Positions 49,998 to 59,000 of a stretch of 64,000 bases of DNA are shown piece after piece; the stretch's first letter is position 1, and each line of letters begins with the position of its first letter. Origin of the DNA: a bacterium HR11 (lineage in GTDB: Bacteria; Acidobacteriota; HRBIN11); contig BEHN01000006.1 in the NCBI GenBank assembly GCA_002898535.1, positions 1-64,000 on the forward strand, given 5' to 3'. Under the pieces are notes generated by a model. That model searched no databases. It was not told the DNA's origin and worked only from the letters and a program-made list of their open reading frames with translations. Made by a program: the position numbers and the translations under genes.

Positions 49998-50155
49998 GGT
50001 GCGGGAATTCGGGAGGTCGGCAGTTCGGCATTTGGGCAGATGGGCAGGTCGGAGGCCGTCATTCCCGACGGCCGGGCGACCCTTACCGGGACGGATGATG
50101 TCCCGCCATCTGCCGGACTGCCGAATTCCCGAACTCCCGAAGGGCCAGATGAGGG
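49998..50155. repeat. Inverted octamer and heptamer repeats between atpH and atpA
   Basis: GGGAATTC/GGGAGGTC/GGCAGTTC/GGCATTTG and GGGCAGATGGGCAGG lie on the left. CTGCCGGACTGCCGAATTCC and CGAACTCCCGAAGGG lie on the right, so the whole 150 bp can fold as one imperfect hairpin. It sits inside the ATP synthase cluster. Confidence 0.8.
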
Positions 50156-50162
50156 GGACGTT

Positions 50163-51692
50163 ATGGCGACCACGATTCGACCCGATGAGATCGCGACCGT
50201 CTTGCGTCGACGGCTCGAAGAGCTGGAGACCCGCATCGACCTCTCGGAGACCGGGACGGTCCTGAGCGTCGGGGACGGCATCGCTACGATCTATGGCCTC
50301 GAGAAGGTCATGTACGGCGAGATGCTCGTGTTCCCGCACGACGTATACGGGATCGCCATGAACCTGGAGGAAGACACGGTCGGGGCCGTCCTGTTGGGGG
50401 ACTTCACGAAGATCCGGTCCGGCGACGAAGTCCGACGGACCCGGCGGATCATCAGCGTGCCCGTCGGGGAGGCCCTGATCGGACGGGTCGTGAATGCCCT
50501 CGGGGAGCCCATCGACGGGAAGGGCCCCATCGAGGCCAAGCAGTACAACCCCGTCGAGCGACTCGCCCCGGGCGTCGTCGACCGGCGACCGGTCCACCAG
50601 CCCCTCCAGACGGGGATCATCGCCATCGACGCCATGATCCCCATCGGCCGGGGCCAGCGGGAGCTCATCATCGGAGACCGCCAGACGGGAAAGACGGCCA
50701 TCCTGCTCGACACGATCATCAATCAGAAGGGGCAGGACGTCATCTGCGTCTACGTGGCCATCGGCCAGAAGCAGTCGACCATCGCTCAGGTCGTCAAGAC
50801 CCTCGAAGACTACGGGGCGATGGATTACACGATCGTCGTCGCCGCTTCGGCCAGCGAGCCGGCCCCGATGCTCTACCTGGCACCTTACACGGGCTGTGCC
50901 ATCGGGGAGTACTTCCGGGACACGGGCCGCCACGCCCTCGTCTGCTACGACGACCTGTCCAAGCACGCCGTGGCCTACCGCGAGATCTCCCTTCTGCTCC
51001 GGCGGCCACCCGGCCGGGAGGCCTACCCCGGTGACATCTTCTACCTCCACTCCCGGCTCCTCGAACGGGCCGCCAAGCTTAGCGACGAAAACGGGGGCGG
51101 CTCCCTGACGGCCCTGCCCGTCATCGAGACCCAGGCCGGCGACGTCTCGGGCTACATCCCGACCAACGTCATCTCGATCACCGACGGCCAGATCTACCTC
51201 GAGTCGGAGCTCTTCTACGCCGGCATCCGACCGGCCATCAACGTCGGTATCTCCGTCTCCCGAGTCGGCGGCGCCGCCCAGGTGAAGGCCATGAAGCAGG
51301 TCGCCGGCTTCCTCCGCCTGGAGCTCGCCCAGTACCGGGAGCTGGCCGCCTTCGCCCAGTTCGGCTCCGAGCTCGACCCGGCGACCCAGCGGCAGTTGGC
51401 CCGCGGCGAGCGCCTGACCGAAATCCTGAAACAGCCGCAGTTCCAACCGGTGTCTGTCGAGAAGCAGATCGCCATCATCTTTGCCGGGACCGAGGGCTAC
51501 CTGGACGACCTGCCCGTCTCCGAGTGCGGCCCCTTCAAGTACGCCCTGTTCGAGTACATCGACAAGTACAACCCGCCGGCCATTCGGGCCCTCCGGGAGA
51601 AGCTGGAGATCACCGACGACGTCCGGCGCCAGCTCCACGAGATGCTGAAAGAGTTCAAGGAAAAGTTCGTCGCCGAACGGAATCTGCGGTAG
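50163..51692 (+). CDS. atpA: ATP synthase subunit alpha
   Basis: The alpha subunit is the non-catalytic nucleotide-binding part of F1. The 509-residue protein has [20 protein letters not shown], a P-loop in [72 protein letters not shown] and [20 protein letters not shown]. Every conserved block is present at normal length. ATG 50163 follows the repeat array and GGGGGACG. atpG follows after 105 bp, but atpD and atpC are not in the window. Confidence 0.97.
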   Translation: MATTIRPDEIATVLRRRLEELETRIDLSETGTVLSVGDGIATIYGLEKVMYGEMLVFPHDVYGIAMNLEEDTVGAVLLGDFTKIRSGDEVRRTRRIISVPVGEALIGRVVNALGEPIDGKGPIEAKQYNPVERLAPGVVDRRPVHQPLQTGIIAIDAMIPIGRGQRELIIGDRQTGKTAILLDTIINQKGQDVICVYVAIGQKQSTIAQVVKTLEDYGAMDYTIVVAASASEPAPMLYLAPYTGCAIGEYFRDTGRHALVCYDDLSKHAVAYREISLLLRRPPGREAYPGDIFYLHSRLLERAAKLSDENGGGSLTALPVIETQAGDVSGYIPTNVISITDGQIYLESELFYAGIRPAINVGISVSRVGGAAQVKAMKQVAGFLRLELAQYRELAAFAQFGSELDPATQRQLARGERLTEILKQPQFQPVSVEKQIAIIFAGTEGYLDDLPVSECGPFKYALFEYIDKYNPPAIRALREKLEITDDVRRQLHEMLKEFKEKFVAERNLR

Positions 51693-51694
51693 GG

Positions 51695-51785
51695 TGATGC
51701 GGGATACGGGATAATCGATGAAGACCCGGAGATCCCCATCGTCTCAGACAGGTCCATGGTCTGTGGTCTATGGTCTGTGGTCTAA
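51695..51785. repeat. GATACGG and GGTCTGT heptamers between atpA and atpG
   Basis: GATGCGG/GATACGG/GATAATC occupies 51698-51718. GGTCCAT/GGTCTGT/GGTCTAT/GGTCTGT/GGTCTAA occupies 51750-51785. Both are 7-bp repeats. Confidence 0.8.
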
Positions 51786-51797
51786 GGATAGACGGCC

Positions 51798-52673
51798 ATG
51801 CCTGCTTTGATCGCCCTCCGACGGAAAATTCGAAGCGTCCGCTCGACCCGGCGGATCACGAACGCCATGAAGATCATCGCCGCCACCCGGGTCCGTCGGG
51901 CTCAGGAGGCCCTATGGCAATTGCGGCCCTACGCCTGGCGGATGCAGGACGTCCTCCGGTCCCTGGCGAGCCGGGTCCGGCCGGAACTCCATCCCCTCCT
52001 CCGGTGGCCGGAGGCCGAACGGCGGGTCGACCTCCTGGTCGTCACGGCCGACCGGGGCCTGTGCGGGGCTTTCAACCACAATATCGTCCGGGAGGCCCTC
52101 CGGTTCCTCCACGGCTTTCCGCCCGACACGGAACTCCGGCTCTGGTGTATCGGCCGGAAGGGTCACGACTTCTTCCGCAAGCGGCGGTGGCCCATCGCTT
52201 ACGCCTACCGGGACGTCTTCCGGCGGATCGACTATGGGGTCGCCCAGACGATCGCCCGCCAGCTCGTCGAGGAGTTCGTCTCGGACCGGATTCACGCCGC
52301 CTACGTCGTGTACAACGAGTACAAGTCGGCCCTCGTCCAGCGGGTCGTCGTCGAGCGCCTCCTGCCCCTGCAACGGATGGAATTCTCGCCCGTCGAGCCG
52401 CCCGTCGAGTACATCTACGAGCCCGAGCCGGAGCGGATCTTCGAGGCCCTCCTCCCCAAGCACGTCGTCATCCAGGTCTACCGCATTCTGCTGGAATCCC
52501 AGGCCGCCGAGCAGTCGGCCCGGATGGTCGCCATGGACATGGCGACGAAAAACGCCGATAAGGTCATCTACAAGCTGACCCTCCTGCTCAACAAGACGCG
52601 GCAGGCCTCCATCACGAAGGAGATCCTGGAGATCATCAGCGGGGCGGAGGCCCTCCGGAAGGCCCGGGCATAA
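51798..52673 (+). CDS. atpG: ATP synthase gamma subunit
   Basis: Gamma is the rotary shaft of F1. The 291-residue protein has the N-terminal ALRRKIRSVRSTRRITNAMK and IIAATRVRRAQEAL, a middle VTADRGLCGAFNHNI, VVYNEYKSALVQRVVVERLL, and the C-terminal MVAMDMATKNADKVIYKLTL with RQASITKEILEIISGAEAL. Length and motifs are standard. In most operons atpD and atpC follow. Here a different transport gene begins after 168 bp of palindromes, so beta and epsilon must lie elsewhere in the genome. Confidence 0.96.
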   Translation: MPALIALRRKIRSVRSTRRITNAMKIIAATRVRRAQEALWQLRPYAWRMQDVLRSLASRVRPELHPLLRWPEAERRVDLLVVTADRGLCGAFNHNIVREALRFLHGFPPDTELRLWCIGRKGHDFFRKRRWPIAYAYRDVFRRIDYGVAQTIARQLVEEFVSDRIHAAYVVYNEYKSALVQRVVVERLLPLQRMEFSPVEPPVEYIYEPEPERIFEALLPKHVVIQVYRILLESQAAEQSARMVAMDMATKNADKVIYKLTLLLNKTRQASITKEILEIISGAEALRKARA

Positions 52674-52717
52674 ACGTCGGGACGGGCTTCGAGGCCCGGG
52701 TCCACGGTCCCCCGGGG

Positions 52718-52830
52718 GACCCCACCCTCTGGCGAGCGGGGTCGGGACCGTATGGTACAATCCAATCCGCAATCCCCCTGGGACCCCGCTCGGGCGAGCG
52801 GGGCTGGGATCCTGCATCTTGTATCCAGCG
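52718..52830. repeat. Two GACCCCGCTC-type palindromes and a heptamer run
   Basis: A degenerate palindrome lies at 52718-52743. CCCCGCTC-gggc-GAGCGGGG lies at 52784-52803. GATCCTG/CATCTTG/TATCCAG heptamers follow at 52808-52828. They fill the gap between atpG and the ABC gene. Confidence 0.7.
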
Positions 52831-52841
52831 GGGGACGGGCC

Positions 52842-53579
52842 ATGGCGGACCGGTCAGACACGCCGCCGATTCGGGCCGTCGGGCTTTCGAAGACCTATAC
52901 CCTGGGACGCGTCCAGGTCCCGGCCGTCCGGGACGTCCACCTGACGGTCCCGGCGGGCCGCCTCGTCGTCATCATGGGCCCGTCGGGGAGCGGCAAGACG
53001 ACCCTCCTGTCGATGCTGGGGTGCATCCTGCGGCCGACGGCGGGAGAGCTTTACATCGCCGGCCAGCGGGTCGAGCGCTGGGACGAGGCCTATCTGCCGT
53101 ACATCCGGCGGCAATACATCGGCTTCATCTTCCAGCAGTTCAACCTCCTGCGGGCCCTGACGGCCCTGGAGAACGTCGAGATCGCCCTGCACCTGCGGGG
53201 CATCCGAGGCCGGGTCGCTCGGGCGCGAGCCGCCGAGGCCCTGGCCCAGGTCGGCTTGGCCGACCGCTTGCACTTCTATCCGAAGGACCTGAGCGGCGGC
53301 GAGCAACAGCGGGTCGCCATCGCTCGGGCCATCGTGGCCGAACCCCTCATCTTGCTGGCCGACGAGCCGACGGCGAACTTAGATTCTGTCACGGGCCACC
53401 ACGTCGTCGAGCACCTGCGGGCGGTGACCTACGAGCGTCGGATGGCGACCGTCGTCGTCACCCACGACCACCGGATCATGGCCCTGGCCGACGAGGTCTA
53501 CTACATGGAGGACGGATGTCTGAGACGGGCCGAAAAATCCGCCTTGTCGCTCTCGGTGTCGTCGTTGCCCTCCTCCTGA
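52842..53579 (+). CDS. ABC transporter ATP-binding protein (MacB/LolD/DevA type)
   Basis: This 245-residue ATPase has Walker [11 protein letters not shown]-loop in [12 protein letters not shown], signature [15 protein letters not shown], Walker [13 protein letters not shown] and the switch His in VVVTHDHR. It matches the MacB/LolD/DevA group, whose partners are FtsX-type permeases and membrane-fusion proteins. The next gene, an adaptor, starts inside its 3' end at 53516 (64-base overlap), but no permease gene follows. ATG 52842 is used, and the frame extends upstream through repeats without good signals. Confidence 0.92.
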   Translation: MADRSDTPPIRAVGLSKTYTLGRVQVPAVRDVHLTVPAGRLVVIMGPSGSGKTTLLSMLGCILRPTAGELYIAGQRVERWDEAYLPYIRRQYIGFIFQQFNLLRALTALENVEIALHLRGIRGRVARARAAEALAQVGLADRLHFYPKDLSGGEQQRVAIARAIVAEPLILLADEPTANLDSVTGHHVVEHLRAVTYERRMATVVVTHDHRIMALADEVYYMEDGCLRRAEKSALSLSVSSLPSS

Positions 53580-54736
53580 TGGCCGGCCTCTGGATGGCCG
53601 GGACCCATACGCGGAACGGGACTTACGTCGTCCGCCGCCAGTGGATCACCGACGAAGCTTACGGGACGGGCGAAGTCCGGGCCGGTCGGATGATCGACCT
53701 GTACGCCGAAGTTCCGGGCGTCCTGCGGGCCCTTCACGTCCGGGAGGGCCAGACGTTCCGGGCCGGCGACGTCCTCGCCGAGATCGACGATACGACGTAC
53801 CGGGCCCAGCTGGAGGAGGCGGAGGCGGCCCTGCGTCAGGCCGAGGCCCGGCTCCAGGAGCTGGAACACGGCGCCCGGCCTGAAGAAATCCAGCGTCGGC
53901 AAGCCGAGATGGAGGCGGCCCGGGCGGCCCTGGAGCTGGCCGAGTCCGAGTGGCGCCGGAGCGAGGACCTCTGGCGGGCGGGCATCCTGTCGCGTCAGGC
54001 ATACGACGAGGCCCGTACCCGATGGGAGCAGGCTCGACGACAGTATGAGGCGGCTCAGGCCGCTTACGAGGAGACCGTCCGAGGTCCCCGTCCCGAAGTC
54101 CTCCGACAGGCGCAGGCGGCCGTCGCCCAGGCCCAGGCCCGCCTGGCGTACCTCCAAGAGATCCTGGCCAAGACCCGTCTCCGGGCCCCCTGGGACGGCC
54201 AGGTCCTCCGGGTGTGGGCCTACGAAGGGGATGCCCTCCACCCCGAGGCGCTGCGCCCCATCCTGCGGATCGCCGACACCGAGCGATTCGTCGAGGTCGA
54301 GGTCGATTACACGGACGCCTTTCGCGTGGCCCCCGGTCAGCCGGCCGTCTTCTTCCCGGAGAACCATCCCGAGCAGGCCCGGCGCGGCCGGGTCGCCTGG
54401 CTCTATCCGACGTTCGGTAAGAAGCAGGTCTTCACCGAGAATCCTCAGGAAATGACGGACCGAAAGGTCCGCACGGTCCGCATCCGGCCGGACGAGCCCC
54501 TGGACTGGCCCATCGGAATGACCGTCGAGGCCCGCATCCAGACGTTTCAGGGCGAGGCCCTGGCCGTGCCCCGGGAGTGGGTCCGTTCCGAGGCCGGGAC
54601 GTACTCGGTCTGGCGGGTCGGCCGGGCCGGGACCGAACGGGTCGCCGTCCGGCCTGCCTATGTGGGCCACCGCTGGGTCGTCGTGGCCTCGGGCTTGGCA
54701 GAGGGCGACCGCCTCGTCCCGCCGCCCATCGATTAG
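53516..54736 (+). CDS. HlyD-type efflux adaptor (membrane fusion protein)
   Basis: This 406-residue protein has an N-terminal helix ([20 protein letters not shown]), a lipoyl part (VPGVLRALHVREGQTFRAGD), and a long coiled-coil hairpin (LRQAEARLQELEHGARPEEI). RAPWDGQVLRVWAYEGDALH and a barrel domain ending VVASGLAEGDRLV follow. It resembles DevB/MacA-type adaptors that bridge an ABC pump to an outer membrane channel. It overlaps the ATPase gene by 64 bases. With no FtsX-type permease beside them, the pair must work with a permease coded elsewhere, or the operon has lost it. Confidence 0.9.
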   Translation: MSETGRKIRLVALGVVVALLLMAGLWMAGTHTRNGTYVVRRQWITDEAYGTGEVRAGRMIDLYAEVPGVLRALHVREGQTFRAGDVLAEIDDTTYRAQLEEAEAALRQAEARLQELEHGARPEEIQRRQAEMEAARAALELAESEWRRSEDLWRAGILSRQAYDEARTRWEQARRQYEAAQAAYEETVRGPRPEVLRQAQAAVAQAQARLAYLQEILAKTRLRAPWDGQVLRVWAYEGDALHPEALRPILRIADTERFVEVEVDYTDAFRVAPGQPAVFFPENHPEQARRGRVAWLYPTFGKKQVFTENPQEMTDRKVRTVRIRPDEPLDWPIGMTVEARIQTFQGEALAVPREWVRSEAGTYSVWRVGRAGTERVAVRPAYVGHRWVVVASGLAEGDRLVPPPID

Positions 54737-54784
54737 ACGAAAGGAACCTGTGCCGCTTCCGACCCTTAGCACGGAATCACAGCC

Positions 54785-54897
54785 GGTCTGTCGGCCCATC
54801 TGCCGACCTGCCCGCACGTCCAAGACGATTGCTTGTAAAATCGCCTTTTCGAAGCGTCGAGCCGATCGGGGTTCTCACAGGCTGACGGCCCTGTCAA
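54785..54897. mobile_element. Element remnant E8
   Basis: The B-type arm GCTTGTAAAATCGCC...CGAAGCGTCGAGCCG, ending GGCTGACGGCCCTGTCAA, is recognisable to 54897. GGCCCATCTGCCGACCTGCC core units lie to its left. The left arm is lost or too diverged. The surrounding 54737-55002 holds no gene. Confidence 0.55.
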
Positions 54898-55002
54898 CCC
54901 GTCATCGGGTTTGCCTGTCCGCAGGACCTCATGGAAAATGAGGAAGAGACCTGCAGGTCCCTTTCGAAACAGAAGCCCGGCCCCGATCGGCGGAGGCGAC
55001 CT

Positions 55003-55935
55003 ATGGGGATTCCCGTGGAGGTCTATGAGGCCCTGGAAGACGCCTTGGGAAAAGAACCGGCCCGTAAGCTGGTCCACGGCCTGGAGACCGCCGTCGAGGC
55101 GACCGTAACGGTCAAGCTGTCGGCCCTGCGAGACGAGCTGTTCGACCGCCTGGTCACGAAGGAAGTCTTTCTGACCCAAATGGAGGCCTTGCGGGCCGAG
55201 TTTCGGGCCGAGCTGGCCGAGGTCTACCGGCGGATCGACCGGCAATCGGCCGAATTCCGAGCCGAGTTGGCCGAGGTCCACCGGCGGATCGAACAGCAGT
55301 CGGCCGAATTCCAGGCCCGGCTGGCTGAGGTCCAGGGACAGATCGGACAACAGGCGGCCGAGTTTCGGGCTGAGCTGGCCGAGGTCCACCGGCGGATCGA
55401 CCAACAGTCGGCCGAATTCCAGGCCCGGCTGGCCGAGGTCCACCATCGGATCGAACAGCTGTCGGCCGAATTCCAGGCCCAGTTGGCCGAGGTCCGCCGT
55501 CGGATCGACCAACAGTCGGTCGAATTCCAGGCCCGGCTGGCCGAGGTCCAGGGGCAGATCGGACAACTCCGGACCGAATCGCAAGCTCGGACGGATCAGG
55601 TCCAGTCCAGCCTCCAGGCTCAGATCGACCGCCTGCGGTCCGACTTCCAAGCCCGGACCGACCAACTCCAGTCCAGCCTCCAGGCTCAGATCGACCGCCT
55701 GCGGTCTGACTTCCAAGCTCGGACCGACCAGCTCCAGTCCAGCCTCCAGGCCCAGATCGACCGCCTGCGGTCTGACTTCCAAGCTCGGACTGACCAGCTC
55801 CAGTCCAGCCTCCAGGCTCAGATCGACCGCCTGAATCAGAAGATGAACTTTACTTTGATCCTTTTACTGATCCTCCTGACGGTCATGAATCCGACCTTTA
55901 CGGACCTGGTCAAGTCGCTCCTGGGCCTCCGATGA
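55003..55935 (+). CDS. Repetitive coiled-coil protein with C-terminal membrane helix
   Basis: The protein (310 residues from ATG 55003, behind GGAGG) starts IPVEVYEALEDALGKEPARK. Two repeat types follow: an 18-residue unit (QSAEFRAELAEVHRRIE and variants, about six to seven copies) and a 22-residue unit (AQIDRLRSDFQARTDQLQSS, about four copies). It ends with a membrane segment, MNFTLILLLILLTVMNPTF. The design resembles DUF1640/CCDC90-type coiled-coil proteins anchored by a tail helix. The 22-residue units fit an undecad (11-residue) helix repeat. The repeat number probably varies between strains. The function is unknown. Confidence 0.7.
   Translation: MGIPVEVYEALEDALGKEPARKLVHGLETAVEATVTVKLSALRDELFDRLVTKEVFLTQMEALRAEFRAELAEVYRRIDRQSAEFRAELAEVHRRIEQQSAEFQARLAEVQGQIGQQAAEFRAELAEVHRRIDQQSAEFQARLAEVHHRIEQLSAEFQAQLAEVRRRIDQQSVEFQARLAEVQGQIGQLRTESQARTDQVQSSLQAQIDRLRSDFQARTDQLQSSLQAQIDRLRSDFQARTDQLQSSLQAQIDRLRSDFQARTDQLQSSLQAQIDRLNQKMNFTLILLLILLTVMNPTFTDLVKSLLGLR
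55601..55832 (+). repeat. 66-bp coding tandem repeat, about 3.5 copies
   Basis: A 66-bp unit starting CAGTCCAGCCTCCAGG recurs at about 55602, 55668, 55734 and 55800 with few changes. It codes for the 22-residue coiled-coil unit and is a likely site for copy-number change. Confidence 0.85.
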
Positions 55936-55980
55936 GGGGGCTTCTTCTTCCCCTCCCCCAGAGGGCTCAGAACGGCGGCC

Positions 55981-56009
55981 TTGGGCAGGGACGCCGGTCT
56001 GTCTATAAT
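55981..56009 (+). promoter_or_regulatory. Candidate promoter of dnaE
   Basis: TTGGGC (55981-55986) and a perfect TATAAT (56004-56009) are spaced 17 bp, 24 bp upstream of the dnaE ATG at 56033. Confidence 0.6.
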
Positions 56010-56032
56010 CAAACCCGGGATGGCGGGACGAC

Positions 56033-59000
56033 ATGGACCGTTTCGTCCACCTGCATGTCCATTCAGACTACAGCTTCCAAGACGGCCTGTGCCCGATTCC
56101 CCTCCTGGTCCGGCGGGTCGCCGAGATGGGCCAGCCGGCCGTCGCCCTGACGGACCACGGGAACCTCCACGGGATGATCGAGTTCTTGGAGGCCTGTGAG
56201 CAAGCCGGAATCCGGGGCATTCCGGGCTGTGAGTTTTACGTCGCCCCGGGAGACCGGCGGGAACGAGCGCCCGGAGCCGGCGAAGGCCGGGAGCCGAAGT
56301 ACTTCCACCTGACCGTCCTGGCCCAAGACGAGACGGGCTGGCGGAATCTGCTCCTTCTCTCTTCGCTGGCCTTCCTGGAGGGTTTCTACCATCGGCCCCG
56401 CATCGACAAGGCTTTGCTTCAGGCTCACGCCCGGGGCCTCATCGGCCTCAGCGGATGCCTCCAGGGGGAGATCGCTCAGTGTCTCCTCCAGGGCGGCTCG
56501 ATGGAAGAGGCCGTCCGTCTTGTGGAGTCGTACCAGTCCATCTTCGGGCGGGACAACTTCTTCCTTGAGATTCAGTTCCACGGCTTAGAGGACGACCTCT
56601 ACCTGAATGCGCGGCTGTTGGAGCTGGCCCGCCGGACGGGGGTGCCCCTCGTCATCACGAATGACGCCCACTACATCCGCCGTTCGGACCACGAACTTCA
56701 GGAAATTCGTATTCGCATCCAGACGAACACGCCGGTCCCCGAGCCCGTCCCCCTGGGGTTCAAGACGCCGGAGTTCTACCTGAAGAGCCGGCTGGAGATG
56801 GCCGAGACCTTTCACCAAATGGTCGAGCAGTACCACGTACCGATGACGCCGGCCGAGATCGAAGGTGCCCTCGACATGACCCTGGCGATCGCCGAGCGCT
56901 GTCAGGTCCGTCTGCCGCCCAAGGCTTACAAGCTTCCCCACTTTCCGGTCCCGCCCGGCGAGACGGTCGACACGTACTTTGAGAAGGAGGTCCGCCGCCG
57001 CTTCGAGACGGAGCGTCTCCCCTACCTGCGGGAGCAGGCCTCGGCCGGCCAGCTTCGACGGCCTTTGGAACGGTACTTCGAGCGACTGGATTACGAAATC
57101 GAAATGATCCGTCGGATGGGCTTTGCGGGGTACTTCCTGATCGTGGCCGACTTCATCGGATGGGCCAAGGCCCAGGGCATCCCTGTCGGGCCCGGCCGGG
57201 GGTCTGTGGCCGGGAGCCTGGTCGCCTACGCCCTGGGCATCACGGAGATCGACCCCCTGCAGTACGACTTGCTGTTTGAGCGTTTCCTGAACCCGGACCG
57301 CATCACGCTCCCCGACATCGACGTGGACTTCTGCGCCCAGCGGCGAGACCAGGTCATCGCCTACGTCCGCCAGAAGTACGGCGCCGACAGCGTCGCCCAG
57401 ATCATCACCTTCCAGACGATGGCCGCTCGAGGGGCCATCCGGGACGTCGGCCGGGTCCTGCGGATCGACCTCGGCCGGGTCGACCGCATCGCCAAGATGG
57501 TCCCGATGGGGCCGGGCGTCACGCTGGCGCGGGTCTTAGAAACCGACCCGGAGCTTCGCCGACTGGCCGAGCGGGGCGCCCCCGAGGAACAGAAGCTTCT
57601 GCGCTACGCCCGGGCCCTCGAGGGGATCGCCAAGAACTCGGGGACCCACGCGGCGGGCATCGTCATCGCCCCGGGGCGGCTCCTGGACTACGTGCCGCTT
57701 TGCCGCTCCAAGGAAGGCGACGTCGTGACCCAGTTCGACATGAACGGCCTCGAGCGCCTGGGCCTCCTCAAGATGGACTTCCTGGGCCTCATGAACCTGA
57801 CGATCATCGACGACTGCCTGCGGCGGATCGAGCGGCGGACGGGCCGGCGGATCGACATCCACCGCATCCCCCTGGACGACCCCCAGGTCATGGACCTCTT
57901 CTGCGAGGGCCGGACGAACGGGATCTTCCAGTTCGAGAGTAGCGGCATGAAGGACCTCCTCCGGCGCTTCAAGCCGCGGCGCTTCGAGGACCTCATCGCC
58001 CTGAACGCCCTCTTCCGGCCGGGCCCCATGCAGATGCTCGACGACTTCATCGAGCGCCGTCACGGCCGAAAGCCCATCGAGTACGAACTGCCCGAGCTCG
58101 AACCGATCTTGGCCGAGACGTACGGCGTCATCGTGTACCAGGAACAAGCCATGCAGATCGCCGCCGGGGTCGCCGGCTTCACGATGGCCGAGGCCGACAA
58201 CATGCGCCGGGCGATGGCCAAGAAGAAAAGGGACGAAATGGACCGCCTCCGGCCCCGCTTCGTCGAGGGCGCCGTCGCCCGGGGCGTGCCCCGGGAGAAG
58301 GCCGAGCGGCTCTTCGAGACCCTCGAGAAGTTCGCCGAATACGCCTTCAACAAGTCCCACAGTTGCGCCTACGCCTTGATCGCCTATCAGACGGCCTACC
58401 TGAAGGTCTACTACCCTGTCTATTACATGGCGGCCCTCCTGAGCAACCGCATGCACCACCAGGACGAACTCACGCTGTACCTTCGGGAGTGTCGGGAGAT
58501 GGGCCTTCGGGTCCTGCCGCCCAGCATCAACGAGAGCGAGGCCGACTTCACGATTATCGACGACCGGACGATCCGATTCGGCCTGGCCGGCATCAAGGGC
58601 GTCGGGCCGGCCGTCGTCCAGGCCATCCTGGAGGCCCGTCAGCGGGCGGGCCGCTTCGTGTCCTTCCTCCACTTCGTCGAGTCGGTCGACGCCCGGGCCG
58701 TCAACCGTCGGTCCATCGAGGCCCTCATCAAGGCCGGCGCCCTCGACGAGTTCGGCTATACGCGGCGGGCCTTGATGGAGGCCCTCGACGGCATCCTCGA
58801 CCGGGCGGCCCGGCAGGCCATCGTCGGCCGGGCTCGGGCCGTCCCCCTGGCGGGCCTGCCCGGCCTGCCGGGCGTCGCCACGACCCCCGTCGTGAACCAC
58901 GACATCCCGTCGAAACCCGAGTGGGACGACGTCCAGAAGCTCCAGTACGAACGGGAGGCCCTCGGCGTCTACCTGACGGGCCACCCCTGCGAACGCTACG

